A DNA stretch of 64,000 bases, taken from G963674685 sp963674685 (lineage in GTDB: Bacteria > Lernaellota > Lernaellaia > JACKCT01). The notes beneath the pieces were generated by a model that did not search any database, was not told the origin of the DNA, and saw nothing but the letters and a program-made list of their open reading frames with translations. The position numbers were made by a program, and so were the translations under genes. Each line of letters begins with the position of its first letter. Within the stretch, counting starts at the first letter, position 1. This document shows positions 49,463 through 57,459 of this stretch, piece after piece. The DNA lies in the NCBI GenBank assembly GCA_963674685.2, contig CAXXWT010000002.1, forward strand, positions 434,001-498,000, read 5' to 3'.

Positions 49463-50210
49463 GGAAAGCCCTCCTGAGAATACGGACGTCGGTAATCACG
49501 GTGATGAAAATCGAAAGCGACATCTTGACGATGTAATAAATCAGCGACAGACCCGAGTGCATGGACTGGCCGGTCACTGAGGCTTTCATCTCCATCGGGA
49601 GTTCTTTGATCAGCAAACCGGTCCGGTGCATCAAAATCAACACGTCCGCATCCGGAAAATCGGTCGGGAAGTAGTCCGAGGCGTAGAGTCGGACGACCTT
49701 GCGATTGGCGGCTTGAAAACCCGAGGTGACATCGCGGATGTGCTGGCCCGTGAACAGGCGGACCAGCGTGGAAAAAAGGTGAATGCCAAGGCGCCGCAAC
49801 CGGGGAACGCGATAGCCGGACACGCCGGAAAACCGCGAGCCGATGACGAGGTCGGCCCGCCGAGCCTGCAACTCGCGGATGAGTTCGGGAATATATCGCG
49901 GCAGGTGCTGACCGTCGGCGTCGAGTTGCACGACGAAATCGTAATCGTTTCGTTGCGCGTACTTGTATCCGGTTTGGAGCGCCGCTCCGTAACCCATGTT
50001 GACCGGGTGCGACAACACCGCGGCGCCGGCGGCCCGCGCCATAGCGGCAGTCGCGTCGAACGAGCCGTCATCGACCACCAGCACGTCCAGCCTCAGGGGC
50101 AGCGCCGCGACGGAGGCGACGACCTCTTCGATCTGTTGCTCTTCGTTGTAAGCCGGGATGACGACGAGGACGCGATCCGGCCGCTCATCGGCAACTTCCG
50201 CTGAACGCAT
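49368..50210 (-). CDS. GT2 polyprenyl-phosphate mannosyl/glycosyltransferase (DPM1-like)
   Basis: A 280-aa protein. GT-A fold: Val-Val-Ile-Pro-Ala-Tyr-Asn-Glu-Glu, Leu-Val-Val-Asp-Asp-Gly-Ser-Phe-Asp, Gly-Tyr-Gly-Ala-Ala-Leu-Gln-Thr-Gly and the metal-binding Gln-Leu-Asp-Ala-Asp-Gly-Gln-His. This is the DPM1/DPG synthase type that loads a sugar onto undecaprenyl or dolichyl phosphate. Residues after Thr-Asp-Val-Arg-Ile-Leu-Arg-Arg (about 31 codons) overlap the DUF2304 gene and look non-conserved, suggesting that the original stop was lost by mutation or a frameshift. The start ATG is the first in-frame Met of the conserved domain and has no strong ribosome site. Confidence 0.9.
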   Translation of the reverse strand: MRSAEVADERPDRVLVVIPAYNEEQQIEEVVASVAALPLRLDVLVVDDGSFDATAAMARAAGAAVLSHPVNMGYGAALQTGYKYAQRNDYDFVVQLDADGQHLPRYIPELIRELQARRADLVIGSRFSGVSGYRVPRLRRLGIHLFSTLVRLFTGQHIRDVTSGFQAANRKVVRLYASDYFPTDFPDADVLILMHRTGLLIKELPMEMKASVTGQSMHSGLSLIYYIVKMSLSIFITVITDVRILRRAFHDSDATNLRRDSVARSADPGLEPGPPETDGR

Positions 50211-50356
50211 TTTGAAGCTTTCGATCAAGTCATTTCTCCACCTGGCGCGCTTGCGATCATCTGCTTTGTACCGTAAAAATCGGCGCACAATCAAGGATCG
50301 CCGGCGATGGCGCGGCCGCCGGGAGTGGATTTGGCGAACTTCGGAAGCGGTCTTCG

Positions 50357-51544
50357 CTAGATGAACCGAAACGTCATCGAGTCTTTCTTGATCACGTACT
50401 CGAAAATTTGGTTGTGCGGCTGATAGGTGCAGCGAGGGCACTGCGCGGCAACCCGTATGCCTTCGAACACTTCCCAATGCCGCCGGCCGGACCAGGCGGC
50501 GGCGACCGCCTCCACGTCGGTGACGTTGACGGCCAGGTCTAGTCGCGGATCGCCGCGACGGTCGCAGCAGAGGCCGAAGTTGAAGGCTTCCTCGGGTGCC
50601 CGTTCGTCGGATGGCGGCATGAACACACCGGTCATGAAGACGGCGTGGCACTGGCCGAAATGATTGGCCTTGACCAGTTCTTCGTTGAACTTGTGGGTAA
50701 TGGCGTACACGCCGAAGTTCTCGTCCTCCAGCTCCCGCGCCTTTTCGATCTGCTCCCGGAACAATTCCAGCGCTTCCGGCGCAAAGGAGATGAACGGCGC
50801 GCCCAGCTTGTCCCACGGGGTTCCGGCCGGCCGCAGGTGAAAATTGCGGCAGCCGATTTCCTTGGCGGTCCGGGCCGCCTCGAATATCTCACCGACGTTT
50901 GTTTCGTAGAGCAGATACTTGAACGAAACGCCGTATCCGCTGCGTTCCATCGCCAGGCGCGCCGATTTTCGCTTGGCCAGGTCAACGAGGTCGGCGATGT
51001 TGGCCAGAATTTTTCCGTAATGATCGGTTTCGCCGCCGGGGTCTTTCAATTCGTTGAACGTGGCGCTGCTGCCCGCATCCACGCTGACGCCGACCCAGGT
51101 GCAGTCCGTCAGCGCTTCGGTGTGACCGTGGATCGCCGTGCCGTTGGTCACCACGCCCACTTCGACGCCATTGGCCGCCAATCGCCGGACGAATTCACCG
51201 CAATGCGGGTGCAAAAGAGGTTCGCCGCCGCCGGCGATGCAAACGGCCTCAACCCCTTGCGGCCAGTCCGGCGCTCCCTGCCATTTCGGCAAAAAGTCCG
51301 CGATCGCCTCCAGGGTTTTGGGGGCGATCTTTTTCTCGCGCTCTTCCAGAATCTTGGCCGAATTGCACCACCGGCAATCCAGATTGCATCGGTTGACTGG
51401 ATCGACGGTCACCAAAACCGGTTGCGGAATCGGCCGGCCCGGTTGAATCTTTTCCCATCGATAAATCTGCGCCAACAACTTGTACGAGTTGAACGGGTTC
51501 CACCGCTTGGCGACCGACCATTCAAGGTCTTTCTTGAGAGTCAT
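50357..51544 (-). CDS. Radical SAM/SPASM protein of the glycan locus
   Basis: A 395-aa protein with Val-Asp-Pro-Val-Asn-Arg-Cys-Asn-Leu-Asp-Cys-Arg-Trp-Cys (radical SAM cluster motif) at about residue 48-60, and glycine-rich Ala-Gly-Gly-Gly-Glu-Pro-Leu-Leu-His-Pro. A C-terminal SPASM-like region carries Gly-Leu-Cys-Cys-Asp-Arg-Arg-Gly-Asp and Cys-Pro-Arg-Cys-Thr-Tyr. Such proteins modify peptides or sugars by 5'-deoxyadenosyl radical chemistry. It overlaps the upstream GT2 gene by 23 bases, so the two are co-translated and probably work on the same product. Radical SAM enzymes embedded in surface-glycan loci are common but mostly uncharacterised. The substrate is unknown. Confidence 0.88.
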   Translation of the reverse strand: MTLKKDLEWSVAKRWNPFNSYKLLAQIYRWEKIQPGRPIPQPVLVTVDPVNRCNLDCRWCNSAKILEEREKKIAPKTLEAIADFLPKWQGAPDWPQGVEAVCIAGGGEPLLHPHCGEFVRRLAANGVEVGVVTNGTAIHGHTEALTDCTWVGVSVDAGSSATFNELKDPGGETDHYGKILANIADLVDLAKRKSARLAMERSGYGVSFKYLLYETNVGEIFEAARTAKEIGCRNFHLRPAGTPWDKLGAPFISFAPEALELFREQIEKARELEDENFGVYAITHKFNEELVKANHFGQCHAVFMTGVFMPPSDERAPEEAFNFGLCCDRRGDPRLDLAVNVTDVEAVAAAWSGRRHWEVFEGIRVAAQCPRCTYQPHNQIFEYVIKKDSMTFRFI

Positions 51545-52328
51545 CGCGTTGTCCCTCGGCCAGTAGCTGATAGATCAAGTTGGTTCGTTTGTAGTACCAC
51601 CAATAGTTGACGCTTCCAAGCCAGCCTTTGCCGATCGCCCTGGCGTGTTTAACGGCGATTTGGTTGGCGACCAGCAGCGTCTTTTCGATGTCGCCGCCGG
51701 TCTTGCAGCCGGTATAAAAGCGGAAGGCGCCCAGGTAACGGTCCAGTATCCCCGGCCGGCAAATCCGCCCGAACTTCAGCCACAGGTCGTAATCCATGTC
51801 GTACTTCAACGCTTCGTCGACCCCGCCCACTTCGTTGTACAGCGAGCGATGGAAAAAAACGGCGACCTGCGAGATGAAGTTTTCGACCAGCAGCAGCGAG
51901 TAGGAGTAGCGCCGCAACAACAGGTTTTTATACCAGGTGATCGGTTTGCGGATCTCGCGGTCGTGTTCGTCGATGAGCTTGGCCTTGCCGTACAACCACC
52001 GCGCCTCCGGGTGGGCGGAAAAAAAAGCGGCCACTTTGCGCAAGGCGCCGTCGAAGAGAATGTCGTCGCTGTTGAGCCAGACGATTATGTCGCCGGTCGC
52101 GCACGCGATCCCCTTGTTCAAGGCGTGCGATTGGCCGTTATCGGGCTCTGAGACGTACGACAGCTTGTCGTCCCACCGCCGCAGGAGGTCGACGGTGCCG
52201 TCGGTGCTGCCGCCGTCGATCACGAAGTGCTCCAATTCGAAATCGCCGGTCTGCCGGTGAACGCTGGCGAGTGTGCGTTCGATGAATTCCGCTTGGTTGA
52301 ATGACGGCGTAACGACACTGAACTTCAA
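51522..52328 (-). CDS. Glycosyltransferase family 2
   Basis: A 268-aa protein with the GT-A motifs Val-Val-Thr-Pro-Ser-Phe-Asn-Gln-Ala, Ile-Asp-Gly-Gly-Ser-Thr-Asp-Gly-Thr, Asp-Asn-Gly-Gln-Ser-His-Ala-Leu-Asn-Lys-Gly and Trp-Leu-Asn-Ser-Asp-Asp (metal-binding Asp). Length is typical of WcaA-like transferases that extend polysaccharide chains at the cytoplasmic face. It is first in a minus-strand unit: GT2, radical SAM, DPM1-like, DUF2304. A 186-bp divergent region separates it from the two GT4 genes on the plus strand. Donor and acceptor sugars are unknown. Confidence 0.92.
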   Translation of the reverse strand: MKFSVVTPSFNQAEFIERTLASVHRQTGDFELEHFVIDGGSTDGTVDLLRRWDDKLSYVSEPDNGQSHALNKGIACATGDIIVWLNSDDILFDGALRKVAAFFSAHPEARWLYGKAKLIDEHDREIRKPITWYKNLLLRRYSYSLLLVENFISQVAVFFHRSLYNEVGGVDEALKYDMDYDLWLKFGRICRPGILDRYLGAFRFYTGCKTGGDIEKTLLVANQIAVKHARAIGKGWLGSVNYWWYYKRTNLIYQLLAEGQRDDSQERP

Positions 52329-52514
52329 CGTAACTCCCGTTGCCGAAATGCCGCGAATTCGGCGCGAACGGCAACAGCGAGTGAATCACGCCGAACGCCC
52401 GTGTGTCAAGGCAATAGGCGGGCCGCGCTCGATCTCAATAATCGCTGAAAGCTCTGGCCCGATGTCGGCGTCAATGCTCCGGCCGTGCGGCTTTTTTGCC
52501 TTTCCGGGAGATCT

Positions 52515-53690
52515 GTGATAGCGTTCCCGCCGTCTCCTCGCGCCCTTTTCCCGACGGAGATGCCCGATTTGGAAAGTGAACTTCTCTGTCCCGAAGATCG
52601 CAGCGACATCCTGGCCGTGGGCGTTTATCCACCGCCGGTCATGGGCCAAAGCGAAGCCTTCCGCATCCTGGTCGACGGTCTTGGCCTGCCTCGCTACGAC
52701 CTTGCCGAGCTGGGGCATTACGACGACGGCATGTCGAACGCGGCGCGCGCCGGAAAGATCGCGCGCTCGTGGTGGCGGTTTTTTCGGCGCGCGCGCGGCG
52801 TCAAGGTCGCCTACTTTTCCGTCGCACAATCGAAAGCGGGGTTTCTGCGCGATCTGGGCTTTATCCTCGCGGCGCGCGTCCGCGGCTGCAAAACCGTCGC
52901 GCACCTGCACGGAAGGCTGTTCGAATCCTTGCTGCCGCAATTGCCCCGCTGGTTTCGCGGCGTGATCGAGCGCGTCTATCGACGGTTCGACCGCGTGGTG
53001 TTGTTGTCCTCTGAATTCCGACCGATGATGGAATTCGTTCGCGAAGAAGCGATCGTCTTTCTTCCCAACGGAATACCAATAGGGATCGAACCTCCAGTCC
53101 GATCCATTGACGCCCAGCTTCGTATTTTATTTTTGAGCAATATTTTCCCGTCCAAAGGCGTCGCGCCCCTCATCCAGGCCATGGCTCAACTGCCCGATCG
53201 ATACTCGCTGATTCTGGCCGGCGCGCCGATGGTTTTGCCGACCGATCCCTATGCGACCGCGGCCGATTTCGACGCCTACCTCTCCTCGGAGATTTCCCGG
53301 CTCGGGCTCGGCGATCGGATAAAAAAAGTGGGCGTGGTCGTAGGCGAGCAAAAAGAGGAGCTGCTCCGAAGTTGCCACGTCCTGGCGTTGCCGTCGACCT
53401 ATCCGACCGAGGCTCAACCAATCTGCGTGATCGAAGGGATGATGGCCGGAATGCCGGCCGTGGTCACGCCCACCGCCGACCTGAAAAACATGGTGGACCA
53501 GACCTGCGGCGTCACGGTCGAGCGTCCGGACCCGGAATCGCTCGCCCAAGCCATCGAAGAGGTGACGGCTGATGCGGCGCGGTATCGGCAACTGGCGTCA
53601 AACGCCCGCGCCCGCGCGGTCTCGCGCTACAGCGAATCCGCCCACCTGCAAACCGCGGCGGCAATCTTTGCCGATTTGCTGAAAAAGTAG
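52515..53690 (+). CDS. Glycosyltransferase family 4
   Basis: A 391-aa protein. The GTG start follows CGGGAG at proper distance; a later ATG at 52560 lacks spacing and an earlier start lacks a site. GT-B fold: N-terminal Val-Gly-Val-Tyr-Pro-Pro-Pro-Val-Met-Gly-Gln-Ser and Val-Ala-His-Leu-His-Gly-Arg; C-terminal Arg-Ile-Leu-Phe-Leu-Ser-Asn-Ile-Phe-Pro-Ser-Lys-Gly and Leu-Ala-Leu-Pro-Ser-Thr-Tyr-Pro-Thr-Glu-Ala-Gln-Pro with the Glu-x7-Glu type retaining-GT4 motif. It lies 9 bases before the next GT4 gene and diverges from the GT2/radical SAM unit. Confidence 0.9.
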   Translation: MIAFPPSPRALFPTEMPDLESELLCPEDRSDILAVGVYPPPVMGQSEAFRILVDGLGLPRYDLAELGHYDDGMSNAARAGKIARSWWRFFRRARGVKVAYFSVAQSKAGFLRDLGFILAARVRGCKTVAHLHGRLFESLLPQLPRWFRGVIERVYRRFDRVVLLSSEFRPMMEFVREEAIVFLPNGIPIGIEPPVRSIDAQLRILFLSNIFPSKGVAPLIQAMAQLPDRYSLILAGAPMVLPTDPYATAADFDAYLSSEISRLGLGDRIKKVGVVVGEQKEELLRSCHVLALPSTYPTEAQPICVIEGMMAGMPAVVTPTADLKNMVDQTCGVTVERPDPESLAQAIEEVTADAARYRQLASNARARAVSRYSESAHLQTAAAIFADLLKK

Positions 53691-53699
53691 GGAGAAGCC

Positions 53700-54923
53700 A
53701 TGCGCATCCTTCACGTCCAGCCGTATTTCCAGCCCAAAATCGGCTATCAGGAAACGTATCTGACGCGCAAGCAGGCCCGGGCCGGACACGATGTGCTCAT
53801 GGTCGCCGCCGACCGGTTCTTCCCCTATCCGAACTACAAACAAAGCATGGAACCGGTGCTCGGCGAACGGATCGTCGGCGCCGGTCGGACCACCGAGGGC
53901 GGCGTGGCCGTGCACCGCCTGCAACCGGTCGTCGAATTGGCGTCGGCCGGCGTGATCGTGTTACGTGGCCTGGTGCGCGCCTGCCTTGATTTCCAACCGG
54001 AAGTCGTGCACTGCCACGGCACCTTTTCGTTCATGGCGCGGCAGATCGCCCTGGCCAAACCGAAACTCAAGGCCCCGATTCTCTTCGACAACCACGCTTC
54101 GGATTTCAACACGAGCTTCACACGCACGTTCTCCCGCCGCGTGTATCGCCGGCTGATGAGGCGGTTCATTGCGCCGCCCGTGCTGCGCGCCGCCGACGAG
54201 CTGGTCGCCATCGGCGAGGGCGAGCGGACCCTGTTGGCGTGCGAATATGGCATTCCCGAGGAGCGCATCGAATTGCTTTATCTCGGCGCGGACACGGATG
54301 TGTTTCGTTTCGACGAAGAAGCGCGGGAACGGACGCGCCGGAATCTGGGCGTCGCAACGGACGACGTGTTGCTCGTGCACGCCGGCAAACTCGAACCGCA
54401 AAAGGATGTGGAGAATCTGCTGGCGGCGGCGGTTCCGCTGCTGGCAAGGAATTTGCGGCTGAAAATGTTGATCGTCGGCGGCGGCGAAGCCGCCTACCTC
54501 GCGAAACTGGAAACGGCTATCGCCCAGTCGCCGCACGCCGGGCGCATCATCCGTCTGGGTCTGGCGCCGACGGAAAAGCTCCGCGACTACTACAGCGCCG
54601 CGGACCTGGGCGCCTGGCCCGGCAACTTCAGCAACACGATCGTCGAGGCCATGGCCTGCGGTCTGCCGATCGTCGTACCCGAGGTAATTTCCGCTTTTTC
54701 CACAAATTGTCACCTACTGGTCGACGGCGCGGCCCTCGGGTACGAGCGCGGCAACGTGGAAAGTCTGCGCGACCGGTTGAGCGCCCTGATCGACGATGCC
54801 TCGTTCCGGCAATCGACCGGAGACAAGGCGCGAGCGCACATCGAAAAAAATCTGTCCTGGGACGTGATCAACGATCAGTTTGTGTCGCTGTATTCGGCGA
54901 TGATATCCCGCTTCGCGGGCTGA
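53700..54923 (+). CDS. Glycosyltransferase family 4
   Basis: A 407-aa protein with GGGAGAAG before its ATG. N-terminal GT-B half with Leu-His-Val-Gln-Pro-Tyr-Phe-Gln-Pro-Lys-Ile-Gly-Tyr and His-Cys-His-Gly-Thr-Phe-Ser; C-terminal half with Leu-Val-His-Ala-Gly-Lys-Leu-Glu-Pro-Gln-Lys-Asp, Gly-Gly-Gly-Glu-Ala and Gly-Ala-Trp-Pro-Gly-Asn-Phe-Ser-Asn-Thr-Ile-Val-Glu-Ala-Met-Ala-Cys-Gly. The latter is the retaining GT4 Glu-x7-Glu-like signature in variant form. Same operon as the previous gene. It probably adds a sugar to the glycan built by this locus; the specificity cannot be inferred. Confidence 0.92.
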   Translation: MRILHVQPYFQPKIGYQETYLTRKQARAGHDVLMVAADRFFPYPNYKQSMEPVLGERIVGAGRTTEGGVAVHRLQPVVELASAGVIVLRGLVRACLDFQPEVVHCHGTFSFMARQIALAKPKLKAPILFDNHASDFNTSFTRTFSRRVYRRLMRRFIAPPVLRAADELVAIGEGERTLLACEYGIPEERIELLYLGADTDVFRFDEEARERTRRNLGVATDDVLLVHAGKLEPQKDVENLLAAAVPLLARNLRLKMLIVGGGEAAYLAKLETAIAQSPHAGRIIRLGLAPTEKLRDYYSAADLGAWPGNFSNTIVEAMACGLPIVVPEVISAFSTNCHLLVDGAALGYERGNVESLRDRLSALIDDASFRQSTGDKARAHIEKNLSWDVINDQFVSLYSAMISRFAG

Positions 54924-55213
54924 CTTTTATTCTTTGATCAATCCCACATCATATGAGACTGTCGATAAACCAATCTTCAGACCCCGGCGATTTTCCAAAT
55001 CGATAACTGATAGTTAAAACTGAACAACGAAGTCCTTTCTCGCATAATTCCATATTATTCAGCCTTGGCGCCAACTGACGCGTAATTTTTGCCGCTTGTA
55101 ACGGAGCCTATGGTTATGATAATCTTTTAGCCTCGGAGGGTCTGTTTTTTAATTTCAATCCTAAAATAACGCGGGGCGACATAAGGCGCTTTAAGCCTTT
55201 CATGAGGTGAGCC

Positions 55214-57241
55214 ATGATGACTGTGAAATCGCTTTTTCAAAATTCAGCCTTGAATTCCGGCGCTCGATGGGGCGGTATGGCGACCGCTTTCATCTTTCTG
55301 ATGACGGCGGCGATGGCGACCATGCCCGCCGAAACGGCTTGGTCCCAGGCCCTGGAAGCGCACACGCTGTACGTGATCGCCAGCCAGGACGGAGGTGTTT
55401 TCGACAACAGCCCGGTCCGCGTTTACACGATCAGCAACAATCAGATCTCTTACGAAAACACTTTCCAGATCGACAGCCGCGCCACAGGCCCTGTCGGTCT
55501 TGGCGTAGACGCGGTCAACGAACACCTCTACGTCTGCCATGAAGGTTCCGGCGAGATGGACGTTTACGACGGCCGCACCTGGAATCTTTTGTCCCAGATC
55601 CCCGTTGCCGGCATGACCAATCTGGCCGGCGTGGACACCATGGACGGACGCCGCCTGGCCTTTTTCGTAGAGCGGGGCGATCCGAGAATCTTCGTCGTGA
55701 ACATGGACACATTCACGCTGGTTGACTCATGGATTCTCCCCAACGGTTACTGCAATTACACCGAAGAGACAGACGACGACGTGGATGACGACACCGGCGA
55801 CGATGATACGGGCGACGACGACGATACGGACGAACCTATCGTTGTGGGACCCGGAGCCTACGACGTGGCGGCGATTGAAAATCTTGACGGACAAGACGTG
55901 CTTTTCGTGGCCAGCGCTGAAAACAAGGTATGCTGGTTCGACGTGGACACGCATGAGGAAGTCGGCGGCGTCACGACCAATATGCAGATCACCGCCATCG
56001 CCGTAGACGCAAATTCCGGCTCTCCCATCATTTACGGAACGGCCTCGAACAGCGGAGCGCCGGGCGGACACGATTATCTCGTTCAATATTTCACGGAAAC
56101 CGGCCAGGGCAATACGCAGGATCTGGGTTCCGACGGGCGCGGCATCGACGTGGCCTACGACGGTTCGGCGGTTTTCGTCGCGGTTAACGGCGCCTTTTTA
56201 CTCAGCCATTCCGTGCGCGTTTACGATACATCGAACCTGCAGCAACTCGACCGCGAGACCTTCACCTGCGGACTCATTCCATGCAGCCCCACGGACCTGG
56301 AAGTCACTTGGCTGTCGCTCGGCACGCGCGTGGAAAAGGAAATCACCTCTCACACCGGCGACATCAACACCGGTGAAGAGGTCGTATTCACTATCACGAT
56401 CACCAATACCTCTTCACGCGCTATGACCAAGCTGCCGGTCTTCGATGAATACGACAGAACCCATCTGACATACATCTCGTCCACGCCGGCTTCCAACAAT
56501 AACCTGAATGACGGGCGCATCGAGTGGTCGGACCTGATAAATTCCTACGGCCAGAATCTGGCCCCGGGCGACTCCTACGCCATAGAAACGCACTTCACCG
56601 CCGAGCCCGATCCGTGCGACGAGCGCGTGGAGGGAACAAACGTCGTGCACGTTCGCGGCGCGCAGGTGGAGATGGGCGGAACCGTCCCCGATTCCTCGGG
56701 CATGGTGGATTACACCATCATCTGCGGCTGCAACGATCCCGAAGATTGCAGCGACGGGACTTTCTGCAACGGCGAAGAGCAGTGCGTGGACGGCGACTGC
56801 GTGCCCGGCGACGAACCCTGCGGCGACGACGGTCTGTGGTGCAACGGCGACGAAAGCTGCAACGAGATTCTCGACCAGTGCAACCACACCGGCGATCCAT
56901 GTTTCGACGACGGCGTGTTCTGCAACGGTACGGAAACCTGCAACGACGAAACCGACTCCTGCGACAGCTCCGGCGATCCCTGCGGCGACGACGGCTTGTT
57001 CTGCAACGGCGACGAATCCTGCGACGAAAACGAGGGCGCATGCGTCCACAGCGGCGATCCCTGCCCGGACGGCGAAGCCTGCGACGAGGCCAACGACGAA
57101 TGCGTGCCGTTTGGCGACGACGATGTCGAGCCCGACGACGACTCGGCGGAAATCGTCACCGACGTTCCCAAGGACGACGAGGAAGACGACGCCGGCTGGC
57201 CCGAAGGCAAAGTCACCGGCGGCTGCTGCGGATGTGACTGA
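55214..57241 (+). CDS. Large exported protein: beta-propeller-like, DUF11-like and Cys-repeat regions, Cys tail
   Basis: A 675-aa protein with GAGGTGA before its ATG. A long N-region, then a signal peptide hydrophobic core (about 22-45, ending Trp-Ser-Gln-Ala). Residues 50-365 look like a beta-propeller of repeated Tyr-Val-x-Gly/Val-Asp-x-Tyr-Asp-type blades, interrupted by an Asp-rich insert (about 185-205). Residues 370-500 carry a DUF11-like domain (Thr-Gly-Glu-Glu-Val-Val-Phe-Thr-Ile-Thr-Ile-Thr-Asn). Residues 510-630 are Cys-rich repeats of the Phe-Cys-Asn-Gly-x-Glu-x-Cys type, as in the lipoprotein at 25844. The end is Asp/Glu-rich and stops in Gly-Gly-Cys-Cys-Gly-Cys-Asp. It is probably surface-displayed; function unknown. 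A terminator follows. Confidence 0.87.
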   Translation: MMTVKSLFQNSALNSGARWGGMATAFIFLMTAAMATMPAETAWSQALEAHTLYVIASQDGGVFDNSPVRVYTISNNQISYENTFQIDSRATGPVGLGVDAVNEHLYVCHEGSGEMDVYDGRTWNLLSQIPVAGMTNLAGVDTMDGRRLAFFVERGDPRIFVVNMDTFTLVDSWILPNGYCNYTEETDDDVDDDTGDDDTGDDDDTDEPIVVGPGAYDVAAIENLDGQDVLFVASAENKVCWFDVDTHEEVGGVTTNMQITAIAVDANSGSPIIYGTASNSGAPGGHDYLVQYFTETGQGNTQDLGSDGRGIDVAYDGSAVFVAVNGAFLLSHSVRVYDTSNLQQLDRETFTCGLIPCSPTDLEVTWLSLGTRVEKEITSHTGDINTGEEVVFTITITNTSSRAMTKLPVFDEYDRTHLTYISSTPASNNNLNDGRIEWSDLINSYGQNLAPGDSYAIETHFTAEPDPCDERVEGTNVVHVRGAQVEMGGTVPDSSGMVDYTIICGCNDPEDCSDGTFCNGEEQCVDGDCVPGDEPCGDDGLWCNGDESCNEILDQCNHTGDPCFDDGVFCNGTETCNDETDSCDSSGDPCGDDGLFCNGDESCDENEGACVHSGDPCPDGEACDEANDECVPFGDDDVEPDDDSAEIVTDVPKDDEEDDAGWPEGKVTGGCCGCD

Positions 57242-57270
57242 TAACAGCTTAGGCGAGTGATTGATTTTTC

Positions 57271-57297
57271 AGCGGGGTTTTTTTACCCCGCTTTTTC
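57271..57297 (+). terminator. Rho-independent terminator
   Basis: Stem AGCGGGGT / ACCCCGCT with a 6-T loop, followed by TTTTC. It ends the exported-protein gene before ffh. Confidence 0.9.
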
Positions 57298-57459
57298 ACG
57301 TTTTTCGCGACGATTGCGAAGCCGCCCGTGAGAATCGGGAACGTACGGTTCCTTGACGAAAAGCCGGGGCCGCGATTATAACAAGCTTTGGTTTTGGACG
57401 GGGGATTTACAGCCCCAAAAAGCGCGTAAATTTGGAAACGAAAACAGCGGAAACAACGA

